Positions 51,204-60,513 of a stretch of 64,000 bases of DNA are shown here, in pieces (position 1 is the first letter of the stretch; each line of letters starts with the position of its first letter). The translations under genes and the position numbers were made by a program. Source of the DNA: CBDCUC01 sp965222485 (lineage in GTDB: Bacteria; Pseudomonadota; Alphaproteobacteria; Rhizobiales; Hyphomicrobiaceae); NCBI GenBank assembly GCA_965222485.1, contig CBDCUC010000039.1, positions 62,001 to 126,000 of the forward strand, read 5' to 3'. A model generated the notes under the pieces. The model saw nothing but the letters and a program-made list of their open reading frames with translations. It did no database searches and was not told the DNA's origin.

Positions 51204-51985
51204 CAGTAGTAGACCTGAGAGGCAACGAAGAACCAGATGACATCGACAAAGTGCCAGTAAATACCTGCCACCTTCACGAACATCGAATGCACCCTGCCAA
51301 ACAGTACGCCGAACAACATCACGATGAATGACACAAGCCCGACAAGCACGTGTGATCCATGAAACCCCGTAAGCGAATAAAAGGCGGCTGAGTATTGGTT
51401 GGTTCCGGGAAGGAATCCTTCGTGCACCAAGTGATTGTACTCATACGCCGTGCAAGCGAGGAACACTGTGCCCAGCACAATGGTAATGATCAGCCAGAGG
51501 GAGAATGCACCTTTGCGCCCAGTGTTGAAGAGGTGCTCGGCATAGTGATAGGTCAAACTTGATGCGACGAGCACGGCTGTCATGAAGAGCGGCAGTATCA
51601 GGTTGATGTGCGGCGTCCCGGCAGGCGGCCAAGGTTCACCTGCAGCACCTGATGAAATGCGCATCGTCCAGTAGCTGGCAAAAAGGCCCAAGAAGATCAG
51701 AATTTCGCCGATGATGAAAACACCGACGCCGACGGGCGACAGTTCGGAGACGACGCTGGGCTGCGTCGCCCCTTCATGCACCCAGCGCGCAATTCCCGCC
51801 AACACCAGTGGCGTACCGATCCCTGCAGCGACGGTGGCGAAGAATGGCTGCCCGTAAACGAAATAGAATGTGAAGGAGAGCGGCACAAGAAACAGGACGC
51901 CCAACGAAATCGCTAGTGGCGCCCAGCTGACTTCCCAATGATGTTCGTGCTCTGCGTGAACTCCACCACCGACTTCGCTGGCCAT
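51200..51985 (-). CDS. ctaE: Cytochrome c oxidase subunit III
   Basis: A 261-aa membrane protein with about seven helices. Family motifs are Gly-Glu-Ile-Leu-Ile-Phe-Leu-Gly-Leu-Phe-Ala-Ser-Tyr, Tyr-Glu-Tyr, Phe-x-x-x-Thr-Gly-Phe-His-Gly-x-His-Val and Tyr-Trp-His-Phe-Val-Asp-Val-Ile-Trp at the C-terminus. It stabilises the catalytic core and proton uptake. I use ATG 51985, which follows a G-rich ribosome site; another ATG at 52003 is also possible. It is the first gene of the oxidase operon, and its TGA overlaps the SCO start. Confidence 0.92.
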   Translation of the reverse strand: MASEVGGGVHAEHEHHWEVSWAPLAISLGVLFLVPLSFTFYFVYGQPFFATVAAGIGTPLVLAGIARWVHEGATQPSVVSELSPVGVGVFIIGEILIFLGLFASYWTMRISSGAAGEPWPPAGTPHINLILPLFMTAVLVASSLTYHYAEHLFNTGRKGAFSLWLIITIVLGTVFLACTAYEYNHLVHEGFLPGTNQYSAAFYSLTGFHGSHVLVGLVSFIVMLFGVLFGRVHSMFVKVAGIYWHFVDVIWFFVASQVYYW

Positions 51986-52461
51986 TTGTCCCCCCCAACC
52001 CATTTTTGTGCGGCCTCACTGCTCGCCATGCCAGAGGAGGCACTCAGGCAAGGATCAGCTTTGGCCACCAACCATCCTCACGGTAGCCGCCACAAAAATG
52101 ACGAGCCGGACACCTGGTTGGCATCTTTTTTTGACGACCGTTTATGAAGGCGCCACAGCAATGCGATGCCCAATTGGTCAGTTTAGAATTTTTAGAGCAA
52201 AGCAGTGGAGGCGCTTGATGTGGATCAAACTGTCCTGCGATAATATGCGCACTGGATTGGTGTTCGGCGCACGCTTGAAGTAACTGGGACCACTTTGGTG
52301 AACGGAAAAGATCGCAGCCGCGTTTTCAGTTTGCATAAGGGAATTCGACACCGTTTAGCTGCACCGATCCGGTCCCAACAATTCGGTCACGCCCATTCAA
52401 AACACGGTAACAGTCCGACGCTGAAGCGGCAAAGTGGGCCATGGAGGCACCGGGGTTTGCC
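51986..52461. other. Regulatory gap between ctaE and dnaE2
   Basis: About 475 bp upstream of the oxidase operon. It holds the FNR box at 52215-52228. The part next to dnaE2 shows nothing else recognisable, and no terminator for dnaE2 is seen. Confidence 0.4.
52215..52228 (-). promoter_or_regulatory. Perfect FNR/FixK box upstream of oxidase operon
   Basis: TTGAT-GTGG-ATCAA matches the FNR consensus TTGAT-N4-ATCAA at every fixed position and lies about 230 bp upstream of the ctaE start. An FNR-type regulator is encoded at the other end of the same block (44948-45673). The actual activator position relative to the promoter is unknown. Confidence 0.75.
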
Positions 52462-55400
52462 TTAATGAAAATCGCGCGAAGTGGGGATAATGCGAACGTT
52501 GCGAGGGTGACGGCGAGGCGCGCGCTCAGAGATCGGATTGACGACTTCGTCGGCGGGCGTGCGAGGTTGGTCTAGGCGGGTCTCGGATAAAAGATGTAGT
52601 TTTGCACTTTGGTCTTCAAGCCGGTCCGCCACGACATGGACAACACCGTCGTGAGCTTGAATGCGTCCATGAATGACGATGAGCCGGCCGGTCATTGTGA
52701 TCTTGCGAAATTTCTCAAAAATCTTCGGCCAGACGACAGCATTGGCAACGCCCGTCTCGTCTTCGAGCGTCATGAACATCACGCCCTTTGCCGTACCGGG
52801 GCGCTGGCGCACGAGCACAACACCGGCGACGATGAGTTGTGTCCCGTCAGGAAGTTCCCGCGATGTCTTGGTTGTCGCGCAACCCATGTCATCAAAATGT
52901 TTCCGCAACAACTGCATGGGGTGTGCCTTAAGCGAAAGCCGCAATGTCTGATAATCGGCGATGACATGCTCTGAAAGCGGCATCGCGGGAAGCTCAACTT
53001 TGGACTCCTCGCCAGCTTCCAACACGTGCGCATGCGTAAACAGCGGCATCGGTTTCGCCTTGGCAAGGCCACGTACTTTCCAAAGAGCCTCCCGGCGGTC
53101 AAGGCCGATCGATCGAAACGCATCGGCATCCGCCAGTTTCTCAAGCGCACTTGAGGGAACACCGGAGTGCCAGTGGATTTGCTCAATGCTGTCGTATCGC
53201 TCATCCCGCCCAAATACGATTCTTTCCGCAAAGTCCTTGTTCATGCCATCGACTTGCCGCATGCCCAGCCGCAGCGCGCAACGCTCACCGTCGATCGGCT
53301 CAAGCGTATTGTCCCATTCACTCATGTTGATATCGACCGGATAGACATCGACGCCGTGCTCGCGTGCGTCACGGACAATCTGGGCAGGCGCGTAAAACCC
53401 CATCGGCTGGGAATTGAGAAGCCCGCAGGCAAACACGGCCGGGCGATGACATTTGAGCCAGGAGGAAACATAGGCAAGCAAGGCGAAGCTTGCCGAATGG
53501 CTTTCGGGAAAACCGTATTCGGCAAAGCCCTTGATCTGACTGAAGCACTGCCGGGCGAATGCTTCATCGTAACCACGCGTTATCATTCGGGTGATCATCA
53601 GGTCTTCAAATTTGTGGATTGTGCCGGCACGTCGGAATGTCGCCATGGCGCGTCGCAATCCATTCAATTCAGCAGACGTGAATTGTGCCGCCTTCATCGC
53701 AAGGCTCATCGCCTGCTCCTGGAATAGCGGTACGCCAAGTGTTTTGCCTAAAACATTCTTGAGTTCATCGGCATCGCCATGCTCAGGCGCCGGGGAAGGA
53801 ATCTCGGATTTTTCCAACCCCTTTCGACGTCTTAAATAAGGATGGACCATGCCCCCCTGGATCGGTCCAGGACGAACAATGGCGATCTCGATGACGAGGT
53901 CATAAAAAGTTTTTGGTTTCAGGCGCGGCAACATACTCATTTGCGCCCGGCTCTCGATTTGGAAAACGCCAAGTGTGTCAGCGTTCTGAATCATCTCGAA
54001 TGTTGGTGTGTCGTCAGCAGGAAAGAAGCTCGCCAGATCTCTGTTTTCACCATAGTGGGCCTTTAGCAGCTTGAGGCACTTGGCAATGCACGTGAGCATG
54101 CCGAGCGCAAGCACGTCGACCTTCAAAATGCCGAGCGCATCCAGATCGTCCTTGTCCCACTCTACAAAAGTCCGGTCTTGCATGGCGGCATTGCCGATCG
54201 GAACCACTTCGCACAACGGGTCTTCTGTCAAAACGAAACCGCCGACATGCTGCGAGAGATGGCGAGGAAATCCGATCAGTTCTCTTGATAAGGCAAGTGC
54301 ACGCCTTAATGTCGTGTCGTTCTGGTCCAGACCTGCTTCACGAACGCGCTTGTCTTCGATGCCATCACTGGATGTCCCCCACACCGTTCTGGATAAAGCG
54401 GAGGTTACATCTTCCGAAAGCCCCATCGCCTTGCCGACTTCGCGGATCGCACTGCGTGAGCGATAACTGATGACGGTTGCTGCGATCCCGGCTCGTTCGC
54501 GACCGTAGCGTTCATAGATGTACTGCATGACCTCTTCGCGCCGCTCATGTTCGAAATCGACGTCGATATCCGGGGGCTCCTTACGCTCGCGCGAGATAAA
54601 GCGTTCAAACAGGAGATCGATTTCCTCCGGATTAACCGAGGTGATGTGAAGGCAATAGCAAACCACAGAATTTGCAGCCGAACCGCGCCCTTGGCACAAA
54701 ATGTCCTGCGCGCGCGCCCAGCGAACGATGTCGTGAACCGTCAGGAAATAAAGTGGGAAATTCAGCTCCGCGATCAGGGCGAGTTCTTTTCTGAGCGTCG
54801 CGCAAACCGTTTCCGGAATGCCGTCGGGATAGCGTTTGTGCGCGCCTTCCCAAGCCAGATCCTCCAGATGTTGCTGGGGCGTCTTCCCCGGTGGAACAGG
54901 CTCTCCTGGATAATTGTAGCGCAGATCATCCAGGCTGAACCGACAGCTTTGTGCAACCTCCAGCGTTCGTGCAAGCGCGGCTTCATGGCCTGCGAACAAC
55001 CGCGCCATATCAGATGGCGCTCGCAGGTGGCGCTCGGCATTGGCGTTGAGGTGGAAACCGGCATCTGCAATTGTGCAATGCTCGCGAATACACGTCACCA
55101 CATCCTGTAGCGGCCGGCGTGCGGGAGTATGATAAAGCACGTCACCCGTCGCGATCAGCGGGCTTCCGCTTTTGCCAGCAATCATATCCAGTTCGGCAAT
55201 GCGGCGGCGGTCGTTGCCGCGATAGCCATGATGAGCGGCAAGAAAACATGGGGCGGCAAGTGCCTCTGAAACAGTGCGCACCGTGCCTGCCAGAATATCG
55301 CCAGCAGGCTCATCCGGCGGCAGCAAAATAAAAATTTGCCCAGCCGCATGCGCGTATACATCCTCAAGCGTGAGCCGGCATTCACCCTTTTCCGCATGAC

Positions 55401-55692
55401 GTTTGCCGTGCGTTAGAAGGCGTGAAAGCCGCCCATAGGCCGCGCGGTCGGTTGGATAGCAAAGCAGGCTGGGGCCATCTTCCAAGTCGAGCCTGCAGCC
55501 GACGATAAACTGAAGCCCAAGTTCCTTGGCTGCCACATGGCCGCGAACGATGCCGGAAAGCGTATTGCGGTCTGTAATGGAAAGCGCCGACAAACCAAGA
55601 TTCGACGCGGTTGCGACCAGTTCTTGCGGATGTGAGGCGCCGCGCAAAAACGAAAAATTACTCGTGGCTTGAAGTTCGGCATACTGGGTCAT
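52462..55692 (-). CDS. dnaE2: Error-prone DNA polymerase DnaE2 (ImuC)
   Basis: A 1076-aa C-family polymerase alpha-subunit of the DnaE2/ImuC type. It has the N-terminal PHP domain, Gly-Arg-Gly-Ser-Ala-Ala-Asn-Ser near residue 336, and the catalytic aspartates in Pro-Pro-Asp-Ile-Asp-Val-Asp-Phe (375, 377, 379). The fingers/thumb and C-terminal OB fold (Val-Ala-Gly-Val-Val-Leu-Val-Arg-Gln-Arg-Pro) are present. With ImuA and ImuB it makes the SOS-induced mutagenic translesion complex of alphaproteobacteria. It starts 17 bp after imuB and is the last gene of the cassette. Start ATG 55692. Confidence 0.95.
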   Translation of the reverse strand: MTQYAELQATSNFSFLRGASHPQELVATASNLGLSALSITDRNTLSGIVRGHVAAKELGLQFIVGCRLDLEDGPSLLCYPTDRAAYGRLSRLLTHGKRHAEKGECRLTLEDVYAHAAGQIFILLPPDEPAGDILAGTVRTVSEALAAPCFLAAHHGYRGNDRRRIAELDMIAGKSGSPLIATGDVLYHTPARRPLQDVVTCIREHCTIADAGFHLNANAERHLRAPSDMARLFAGHEAALARTLEVAQSCRFSLDDLRYNYPGEPVPPGKTPQQHLEDLAWEGAHKRYPDGIPETVCATLRKELALIAELNFPLYFLTVHDIVRWARAQDILCQGRGSAANSVVCYCLHITSVNPEEIDLLFERFISRERKEPPDIDVDFEHERREEVMQYIYERYGRERAGIAATVISYRSRSAIREVGKAMGLSEDVTSALSRTVWGTSSDGIEDKRVREAGLDQNDTTLRRALALSRELIGFPRHLSQHVGGFVLTEDPLCEVVPIGNAAMQDRTFVEWDKDDLDALGILKVDVLALGMLTCIAKCLKLLKAHYGENRDLASFFPADDTPTFEMIQNADTLGVFQIESRAQMSMLPRLKPKTFYDLVIEIAIVRPGPIQGGMVHPYLRRRKGLEKSEIPSPAPEHGDADELKNVLGKTLGVPLFQEQAMSLAMKAAQFTSAELNGLRRAMATFRRAGTIHKFEDLMITRMITRGYDEAFARQCFSQIKGFAEYGFPESHSASFALLAYVSSWLKCHRPAVFACGLLNSQPMGFYAPAQIVRDAREHGVDVYPVDINMSEWDNTLEPIDGERCALRLGMRQVDGMNKDFAERIVFGRDERYDSIEQIHWHSGVPSSALEKLADADAFRSIGLDRREALWKVRGLAKAKPMPLFTHAHVLEAGEESKVELPAMPLSEHVIADYQTLRLSLKAHPMQLLRKHFDDMGCATTKTSRELPDGTQLIVAGVVLVRQRPGTAKGVMFMTLEDETGVANAVVWPKIFEKFRKITMTGRLIVIHGRIQAHDGVVHVVADRLEDQSAKLHLLSETRLDQPRTPADEVVNPISERAPRRHPRNVRIIPTSRDFH

Positions 55693-55709
55693 GAGTGCCC
55701 CTCAAACAC

Positions 55710-57308
55710 TTACGCGAACAGTCCATGGATATGCCAAGTCGGTAGCTTCTGCGGATCGGCATCGCCATAGAGCCCTTCACGAAAAAGCCAGAAGCAGCGT
55801 CCCTCGACATCCTCCACGCGATAGTAGTCACGCGTTCGCTCATGTCCCGTATGCGTTCGATGCCACCATTCCGGTGCAATCCGTTCCGGCCCTTCAGCGC
55901 GGGCCACCCGGTGGATGACGCGCCGCCATGTGAAATGTGCAGGCGGACCTTCGGGAATTTCAGCGATCACTTGGATTTGCTCTGGCGGGTCAAAAAGACG
56001 AATGGGCCGAAGCGGTTTGTTGCTTGGGTGCAGAGCTTTTCTTATGGGTGCCTGCAATGCGCTCACACGTTTTTGCGCGCGTTCTGGAATGTGGCTTTCG
56101 CACGCAACTACCCGCTGAATATTCTGCGGTCCCAGACGGTTTGATAGCCGGTCAATAAGCTGGCCAAGCTCGCCATTGCTCCAGATATGTTTTGAAGTTT
56201 TAGAAAGAGACAGTTGTCTTTCTCTCAGGTCTTCGACGCCATCTGCGGAAAGCACGAGGACATCGACACCGAAGCCAGGATTGATTGTCTCAAGCTTATC
56301 ACGAAAGAGATTTGAAAGATGTTTGGGATCACGGGAGGGGCGGGCGGTCGTGATGGCAATCTGAGAAAGTCCACCATCAGCGTGATACGCTGAAAAAACC
56401 AGGCATGTTGCCCCCTTGCTGTCTTTCTCCATTCGCCTGGCAAGTTGTTCCATAAGATTGCGCAGGCCGAGACAAAAACTCTCCGTATCCAATATCGGTT
56501 CAGGAAATGCCAGGCGCTCAAAATAAGCAGGCGCTGCCTTTAGCGGTGTGATGGGTTCTGCCGCATGGCCAAGGGCCTGATCGAGACGGCGTAAAACAGC
56601 CTCACGAACGTCTTTTGAGGGGAAGCGGCGCTTGAGACTGGCGCGTGGAAGCGCACAAAGTGCACCTATCGTTTTGAGGCCGAAACGTCTGAGGAGATAA
56701 AGTGCATTTTCATCCAGGCGAAGCGCATCGAGGGAAAGCGGGTGGAGCGCCCGCAAAAGACTGTCCGGACTGTCCGCTGAGACGATCCTCTTTGTTTTTG
56801 CAAATCTTGCGATTGCCCAGGCCGCACCGGGTGTTTCAGCCAACCCCAACCTGTTTTCAAAGCCCAACGCAGTAAGACGCTGCTTAAGGTCTGCAAGAAG
56901 CCCCGCTTCACCACCGCAAAGGTGTGCTGCACCGGTAATGTCGAGCCACAGCCCGTCTGCTCCATCGACACTTACGATTGGCGTATAGTGCTGGCACCAG
57001 TTCGCAAGCTTGCTCAGCGTACGCGCATCCAATTCTGGCTCCGCGATTCTTGTTGTAAGCGAAGGTAGCAGCGCGCACGCATCGGTCAGCCGCATACCTT
57101 CATGAAGACCACACTGCCGCGCTTTATTGTTGAGTGCCGAAATCCGCACTCCATGCGCTTGCTTGAGAACAAGCGCGAGCGGTTTCTCGTCAGCCGCATG
57201 CAGTTCGCCTTTGCAGGATGTGGACTGGTGACGTGCTGACTGGCGTATCTGCCACTTGAGGCGATCGAGAGGAAAATTGCTCAGCCAAACTGAAACGATG
57301 CGTTTCAT
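55710..57308 (-). CDS. imuB: ImuB, Y-family polymerase-like subunit
   Basis: A 532-aa Y-family-like protein that acts as the hub of the ImuABC complex and binds the sliding clamp, though it lacks a working polymerase site. The N-terminus Met-Lys-Arg-Ile-Val-Ser-Val-Trp-Leu-Ser-Asn-Phe-Pro, the central Asp-Gly-Ala-Asp-Gly-Leu-Trp-Leu-Asp-Ile-Thr-Gly and the C-terminal region with several Trp and Arg residues are seen. I chose ATG 57308 (GGAG upstream) because the conserved N-terminus starts there; an open extension reaches 57470. The start lies inside imuA, overlapping it by 119 bp in another frame. Confidence 0.93.
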   Translation of the reverse strand: MKRIVSVWLSNFPLDRLKWQIRQSARHQSTSCKGELHAADEKPLALVLKQAHGVRISALNNKARQCGLHEGMRLTDACALLPSLTTRIAEPELDARTLSKLANWCQHYTPIVSVDGADGLWLDITGAAHLCGGEAGLLADLKQRLTALGFENRLGLAETPGAAWAIARFAKTKRIVSADSPDSLLRALHPLSLDALRLDENALYLLRRFGLKTIGALCALPRASLKRRFPSKDVREAVLRRLDQALGHAAEPITPLKAAPAYFERLAFPEPILDTESFCLGLRNLMEQLARRMEKDSKGATCLVFSAYHADGGLSQIAITTARPSRDPKHLSNLFRDKLETINPGFGVDVLVLSADGVEDLRERQLSLSKTSKHIWSNGELGQLIDRLSNRLGPQNIQRVVACESHIPERAQKRVSALQAPIRKALHPSNKPLRPIRLFDPPEQIQVIAEIPEGPPAHFTWRRVIHRVARAEGPERIAPEWWHRTHTGHERTRDYYRVEDVEGRCFWLFREGLYGDADPQKLPTWHIHGLFA

Positions 57309-58107
57309 AACACCACTCCATAGTCCATGCTCCCGGCTTACCACCCCGGCAACGGGCAAGCTCAACTTGCCAGCGTGCATTGCCCGGCGCGTTCGGCACG
57401 AACGGATCAGGTGCACCAGGAGCAGCCGCGATACGCCAGCGTGTTTCAGCCGCACTGGCGGAAAAATCATTGTGCGGCCTCAAAAGCAGAACAGGTGTTC
57501 CATGCGCTGCTGCTGCAAGTGACAATCGCCGTGTTTCGGTAAAGGAGACAGCGCCAACCTCCCCCACGACAGCGAGAAGACTTGATGAGCGCGCGCCTTC
57601 TTCCAGTGCCCAAAGCGCATTGCGGTTGGAGACGGTATTGGCAAAAAGGAACTGATCAGGATCAAGCCCGAACGCTTTCAGGCCGGCACCATGGATCGCC
57701 GCGAACTCTTGACGCGTATGAACCGTCTGGCACCAAAGAATTGTGGCGTTTGAAGTTGAGCCTGCAGCAGCCATTAACCGGCTGAGTAAGCCAAGCGCAT
57801 ATCCTGATGCCGCGACAGCATCCGCATAAGCCATACCGCTGACCTCATGAACGGCACCGACATTCATCCCCGCACAAGGCAGGGCATCATCGATTTCCGA
57901 AACACCGGGACACCAGCCCTGCAGCAATTGATCTTCTCTATCCAGATTTATGTGTCGGCCTGGATGGTGGAGATGATCCGTGTGGCGCTGGGCAGCGCGT
58001 TGTTGCGCCTGCGCCATCAAACGTCTCAAGTTGGCGAGCTTTGTATGGTGCTGCGAAGATTGATCCGATGCGGTGTCAATAGAACCGCAGAACGTTTCAG
58101 CATTCAT
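57190..58107 (-). CDS. imuA: ImuA, RecA-like mutasome subunit
   Basis: A 305-aa protein of the ImuA/SulA-like family, distantly related to RecA. Family segments are Leu-Pro-Cys-Ala-Gly-Met-Asn-Val-Gly-Ala-Val-His-Glu-Val, a Leu-Trp-Cys-Gln-Thr stretch, Asn-Thr-Val-Ser-Asn-Arg-Asn-Ala-Leu-Trp-Ala-Leu-Glu-Glu-Gly and Arg-Trp-Gln-Val-Glu-Leu-Ala-Arg-Cys-Arg-Gly-Gly. It is longer than many homologues because its last 40 residues overlap imuB. It is the first gene of the SOS-controlled imuA-imuB-dnaE2 operon. ATG 58107 is the assumed start; its ribosome site is weak. Confidence 0.9.
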   Translation of the reverse strand: MNAETFCGSIDTASDQSSQHHTKLANLRRLMAQAQQRAAQRHTDHLHHPGRHINLDREDQLLQGWCPGVSEIDDALPCAGMNVGAVHEVSGMAYADAVAASGYALGLLSRLMAAAGSTSNATILWCQTVHTRQEFAAIHGAGLKAFGLDPDQFLFANTVSNRNALWALEEGARSSSLLAVVGEVGAVSFTETRRLSLAAAAHGTPVLLLRPHNDFSASAAETRWRIAAAPGAPDPFVPNAPGNARWQVELARCRGGKPGAWTMEWCYETHRFSLAEQFSSRSPQVADTPVSTSPVHILQRRTACG

Positions 58108-58285
58108 GGCCTGTCTCTCTTCCAGCCCTACAAATGCTCTTCACAAACTGAGTCACCGGATCAAACTGTGCCCATTGTCCCAGCTGCCCATGTCTTGCAA
58201 CATGAGCTTTCAAGAGACGACGATGGACCTCGACCAACGGGCTGGGGCCGGCAAATGCAAACGCGGACTGCATGAATAAACATTA

Positions 58286-58300
58286 GAACAAAACAAGAAC
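58286..58300 (-). promoter_or_regulatory. LexA (SOS) box of the imuA-imuB-dnaE2 cassette
   Basis: GAAC-AAAACAA-GAAC on the plus strand, i.e. GTTC-N7-GTTC toward imuA, is a perfect match to the alphaproteobacterial LexA site. It lies about 180 bp upstream of the imuA start. Confidence 0.85.
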
Positions 58301-58356
58301 ATAGTCAAGCTCAGAATGCAAGCAGAACCACAATCGTCAGACCAGCAGTTGCTCAG

Positions 58357-59877
58357 TTACTTTGCAACAGGCATGGAGAATTCAGCGCCCTTCTCAATCG
58401 AATCCGGCCAGCGTTGCATGATCGATTTTTGTTTCGTGTAGAACCGCACACCCTCTTCGCCGTACGCATGCATGTCGCCGAACAAGCTCTTTTTCCATCC
58501 GCCAAATCCATGCCATGCCATAGGCACCGGTATGGGAACGTTCACGCCCACCATGCCAACCTGAACGCGGCGCGCAAATTCGCGTGCGACATTCCCATCA
58601 GACGTGTAGCAGCTCACCCCGTTTGCGAATTCGTGCGAATTGACGAGGTCAAGCGCCTCCTCAAAATCATCGACGCGAACACACGACAAAACCGGCCCGA
58701 AGATTTCTTCCTTGTAAATCTTCATCGCCGGCGTGACGCGGTCAAACAATGTTGCCCCGAGAAAAAAGCCGTCTTCGCGGCTCGGCACCTTATAGCCGCG
58801 CCCATCGACAAGAAGCTCGGCATTTTCTGAAACGCCTGCCTCGATATATCCGAGGATGCGCTGTCGGGCGGCATCAGTGACGATTGGGCCCATTTCACTG
58901 CTAGCGTCGGTGCCATCGCCAACTTTTAGCGAACGCGCACGTTCAACCAGTTTTGGAATAACCTTCTCTGCAGCGCTGCCAACCAGTACGGCGACCGAGA
59001 TCGCCATGCATCTCTCGCCGGCCGAGCCATAAGCCGCCCCAATGAGACCGTCCACAGCCTTGTCAACATCGGCATCGGGCATGACGATCAAGTGGTTCTT
59101 AGCCCCGCCTAGCGCCTGCACGCGCTTGCCGTAGCGCGCACCGGTCTCATAAACATAGTTTGCAATCGGCGTACTCCCGACGAATGAGACGGCAGCAACA
59201 TCCGGGTGCGTTAGAAGCGCATCCACGGCCTCTTTATCGCCCTGCACGACATTAAAAACCCCATCTGGAAGACCTGCCTGCTTCAAAAGGTCTGCAACGA
59301 TCAATGAGGGTGTCGGGTCTGTCGGGCTTGGTTTCAGAATGAACGTGTTGCCGCAGGCAATAGCAACAGGGTACATCCACGCCGGCACCATCACTGGAAA
59401 GTTGAAGGGCGTAATCCCAGCCACAACGCCCAGTGGCTGACGAAGCGTCCAGTTGTCTATTCCGGTCGACACCTGGTCGGTGAAATCGCCTTTAAGCAAT
59501 TGTGGAATACCGCATGAGAACTCGACGATATCGATTGCGCGGTCCACTTCACCGCAAGCATCCGAAAAAACCTTCCCGTGCTCGCTCGTAATGGCCTTGG
59601 CCAGCGCCTCTTTGTTTTCATTCAGGAGTGCAAGGAAACGGTTGACAATGCGAGCGCGGTGAATTGGCGGTGTGTTTGCCCAACCGGGAAAGGTTGCTTT
59701 TGCTGCGTCCACTGCTGCGTTCGTATCGGCGATTGTCGACATCGCAACTCGGGCCGTGACGGCGCCGGTCGCCGGGTTAAAGACATCCTGAACTCTTCCG
59801 CTTGTCGCAGCGATGCGCGAACCAGAAACCAAATTATCGACAACCGCAATTTTTCCCGTTTGAACATTGATGTTCAT
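58357..59877 (-). CDS. mmsA: CoA-acylating methylmalonate-semialdehyde dehydrogenase
   Basis: A 506-aa aldehyde dehydrogenase. It oxidises (methyl)malonate semialdehyde with NAD+ and CoA to propionyl-CoA or acetyl-CoA in valine, myo-inositol or beta-alanine breakdown. Sequence evidence: Gly-Ile-Thr-Pro-Phe-Asn-Phe-Pro-Val-Met-Val-Pro-Ala-Trp-Met-Tyr, Phe-Val-Gly-Ser-Thr-Pro in the Rossmann fold, and the active-site Ser-Ala-Gly-Glu-Arg-Cys-Met-Ala cysteine. Lys-Pro-Ser-Pro-Thr-Asp-Pro also fits. GAGGTG precedes the ATG at 59877. Other valine or inositol genes are not next to it, so its exact pathway is open. Confidence 0.93.
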   Translation of the reverse strand: MNINVQTGKIAVVDNLVSGSRIAATSGRVQDVFNPATGAVTARVAMSTIADTNAAVDAAKATFPGWANTPPIHRARIVNRFLALLNENKEALAKAITSEHGKVFSDACGEVDRAIDIVEFSCGIPQLLKGDFTDQVSTGIDNWTLRQPLGVVAGITPFNFPVMVPAWMYPVAIACGNTFILKPSPTDPTPSLIVADLLKQAGLPDGVFNVVQGDKEAVDALLTHPDVAAVSFVGSTPIANYVYETGARYGKRVQALGGAKNHLIVMPDADVDKAVDGLIGAAYGSAGERCMAISVAVLVGSAAEKVIPKLVERARSLKVGDGTDASSEMGPIVTDAARQRILGYIEAGVSENAELLVDGRGYKVPSREDGFFLGATLFDRVTPAMKIYKEEIFGPVLSCVRVDDFEEALDLVNSHEFANGVSCYTSDGNVAREFARRVQVGMVGVNVPIPVPMAWHGFGGWKKSLFGDMHAYGEEGVRFYTKQKSIMQRWPDSIEKGAEFSMPVAK

Positions 59878-60513
59878 GTCACACCTCAGTGTTGGGTATC
59901 GAATTCAAAATTCACAGCACCGCCGTACGAATGTCAGGCGTAACGGCGACAGTTGCAGTTTGGCGCCAATCGGCTCCCGCAGCGCATTGCGCCCATGTCC
60001 CGAGGCCAAGTCTATCTTGCAAGGCCCGGAAACGAAAAGCTCCCAGACATGGAGCAACGTATGGACAACACAAACTATCGACCGACAAAGGCCTGTCGCA
60101 AGGCGAGCTTGCAACTGATTCTGGGTCCTTCAGCCCAATTTTGCAGACATGCCTGGCCTAGGCGGTATTCGAATGACGCCAAGCGTGCGCAAGTGCGACC
60201 AAGACACCAAGATTGCCTGTTGACATTGGGCGCCCTTGGCAGATATCTATTGATCGAACGATAAATAAGGCTAGAGACTCTCTTTGTCAACCCGTCGAGA
60301 ATTTGCGCGACCCGGTGTCTGCAACAACGCGGACACATGGACAGGGTGGATTGACGAGGCGGGTTGAAGGGACCGCGCCAAACAGCGCGGCAGGATCCGA
60401 TCTGTGACACGATGACAGCTATTGCCGGGAAAAGTGATTTTTGGTTTGGCTGTAATAACTGATTGGCTGAGCGTATTGCCGACGGTCACACCATCAAAAC
60501 GGAAGGAAGAAGT
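59878..60513. other. 636-bp divergent intergenic region
   Basis: Open frames here, on both strands, lack recognisable protein features. The region must hold promoters for mmsA and the tautomerase gene. No clear operator, small RNA or terminator was identified. Confidence 0.35.

Noticed and set aside
60075..60410. 111-codon minus-strand frame in the mmsA/tautomerase gap
   Set aside because: Cys/Arg-rich with no domain pattern, no ribosome site; likely random in GC-rich DNA.
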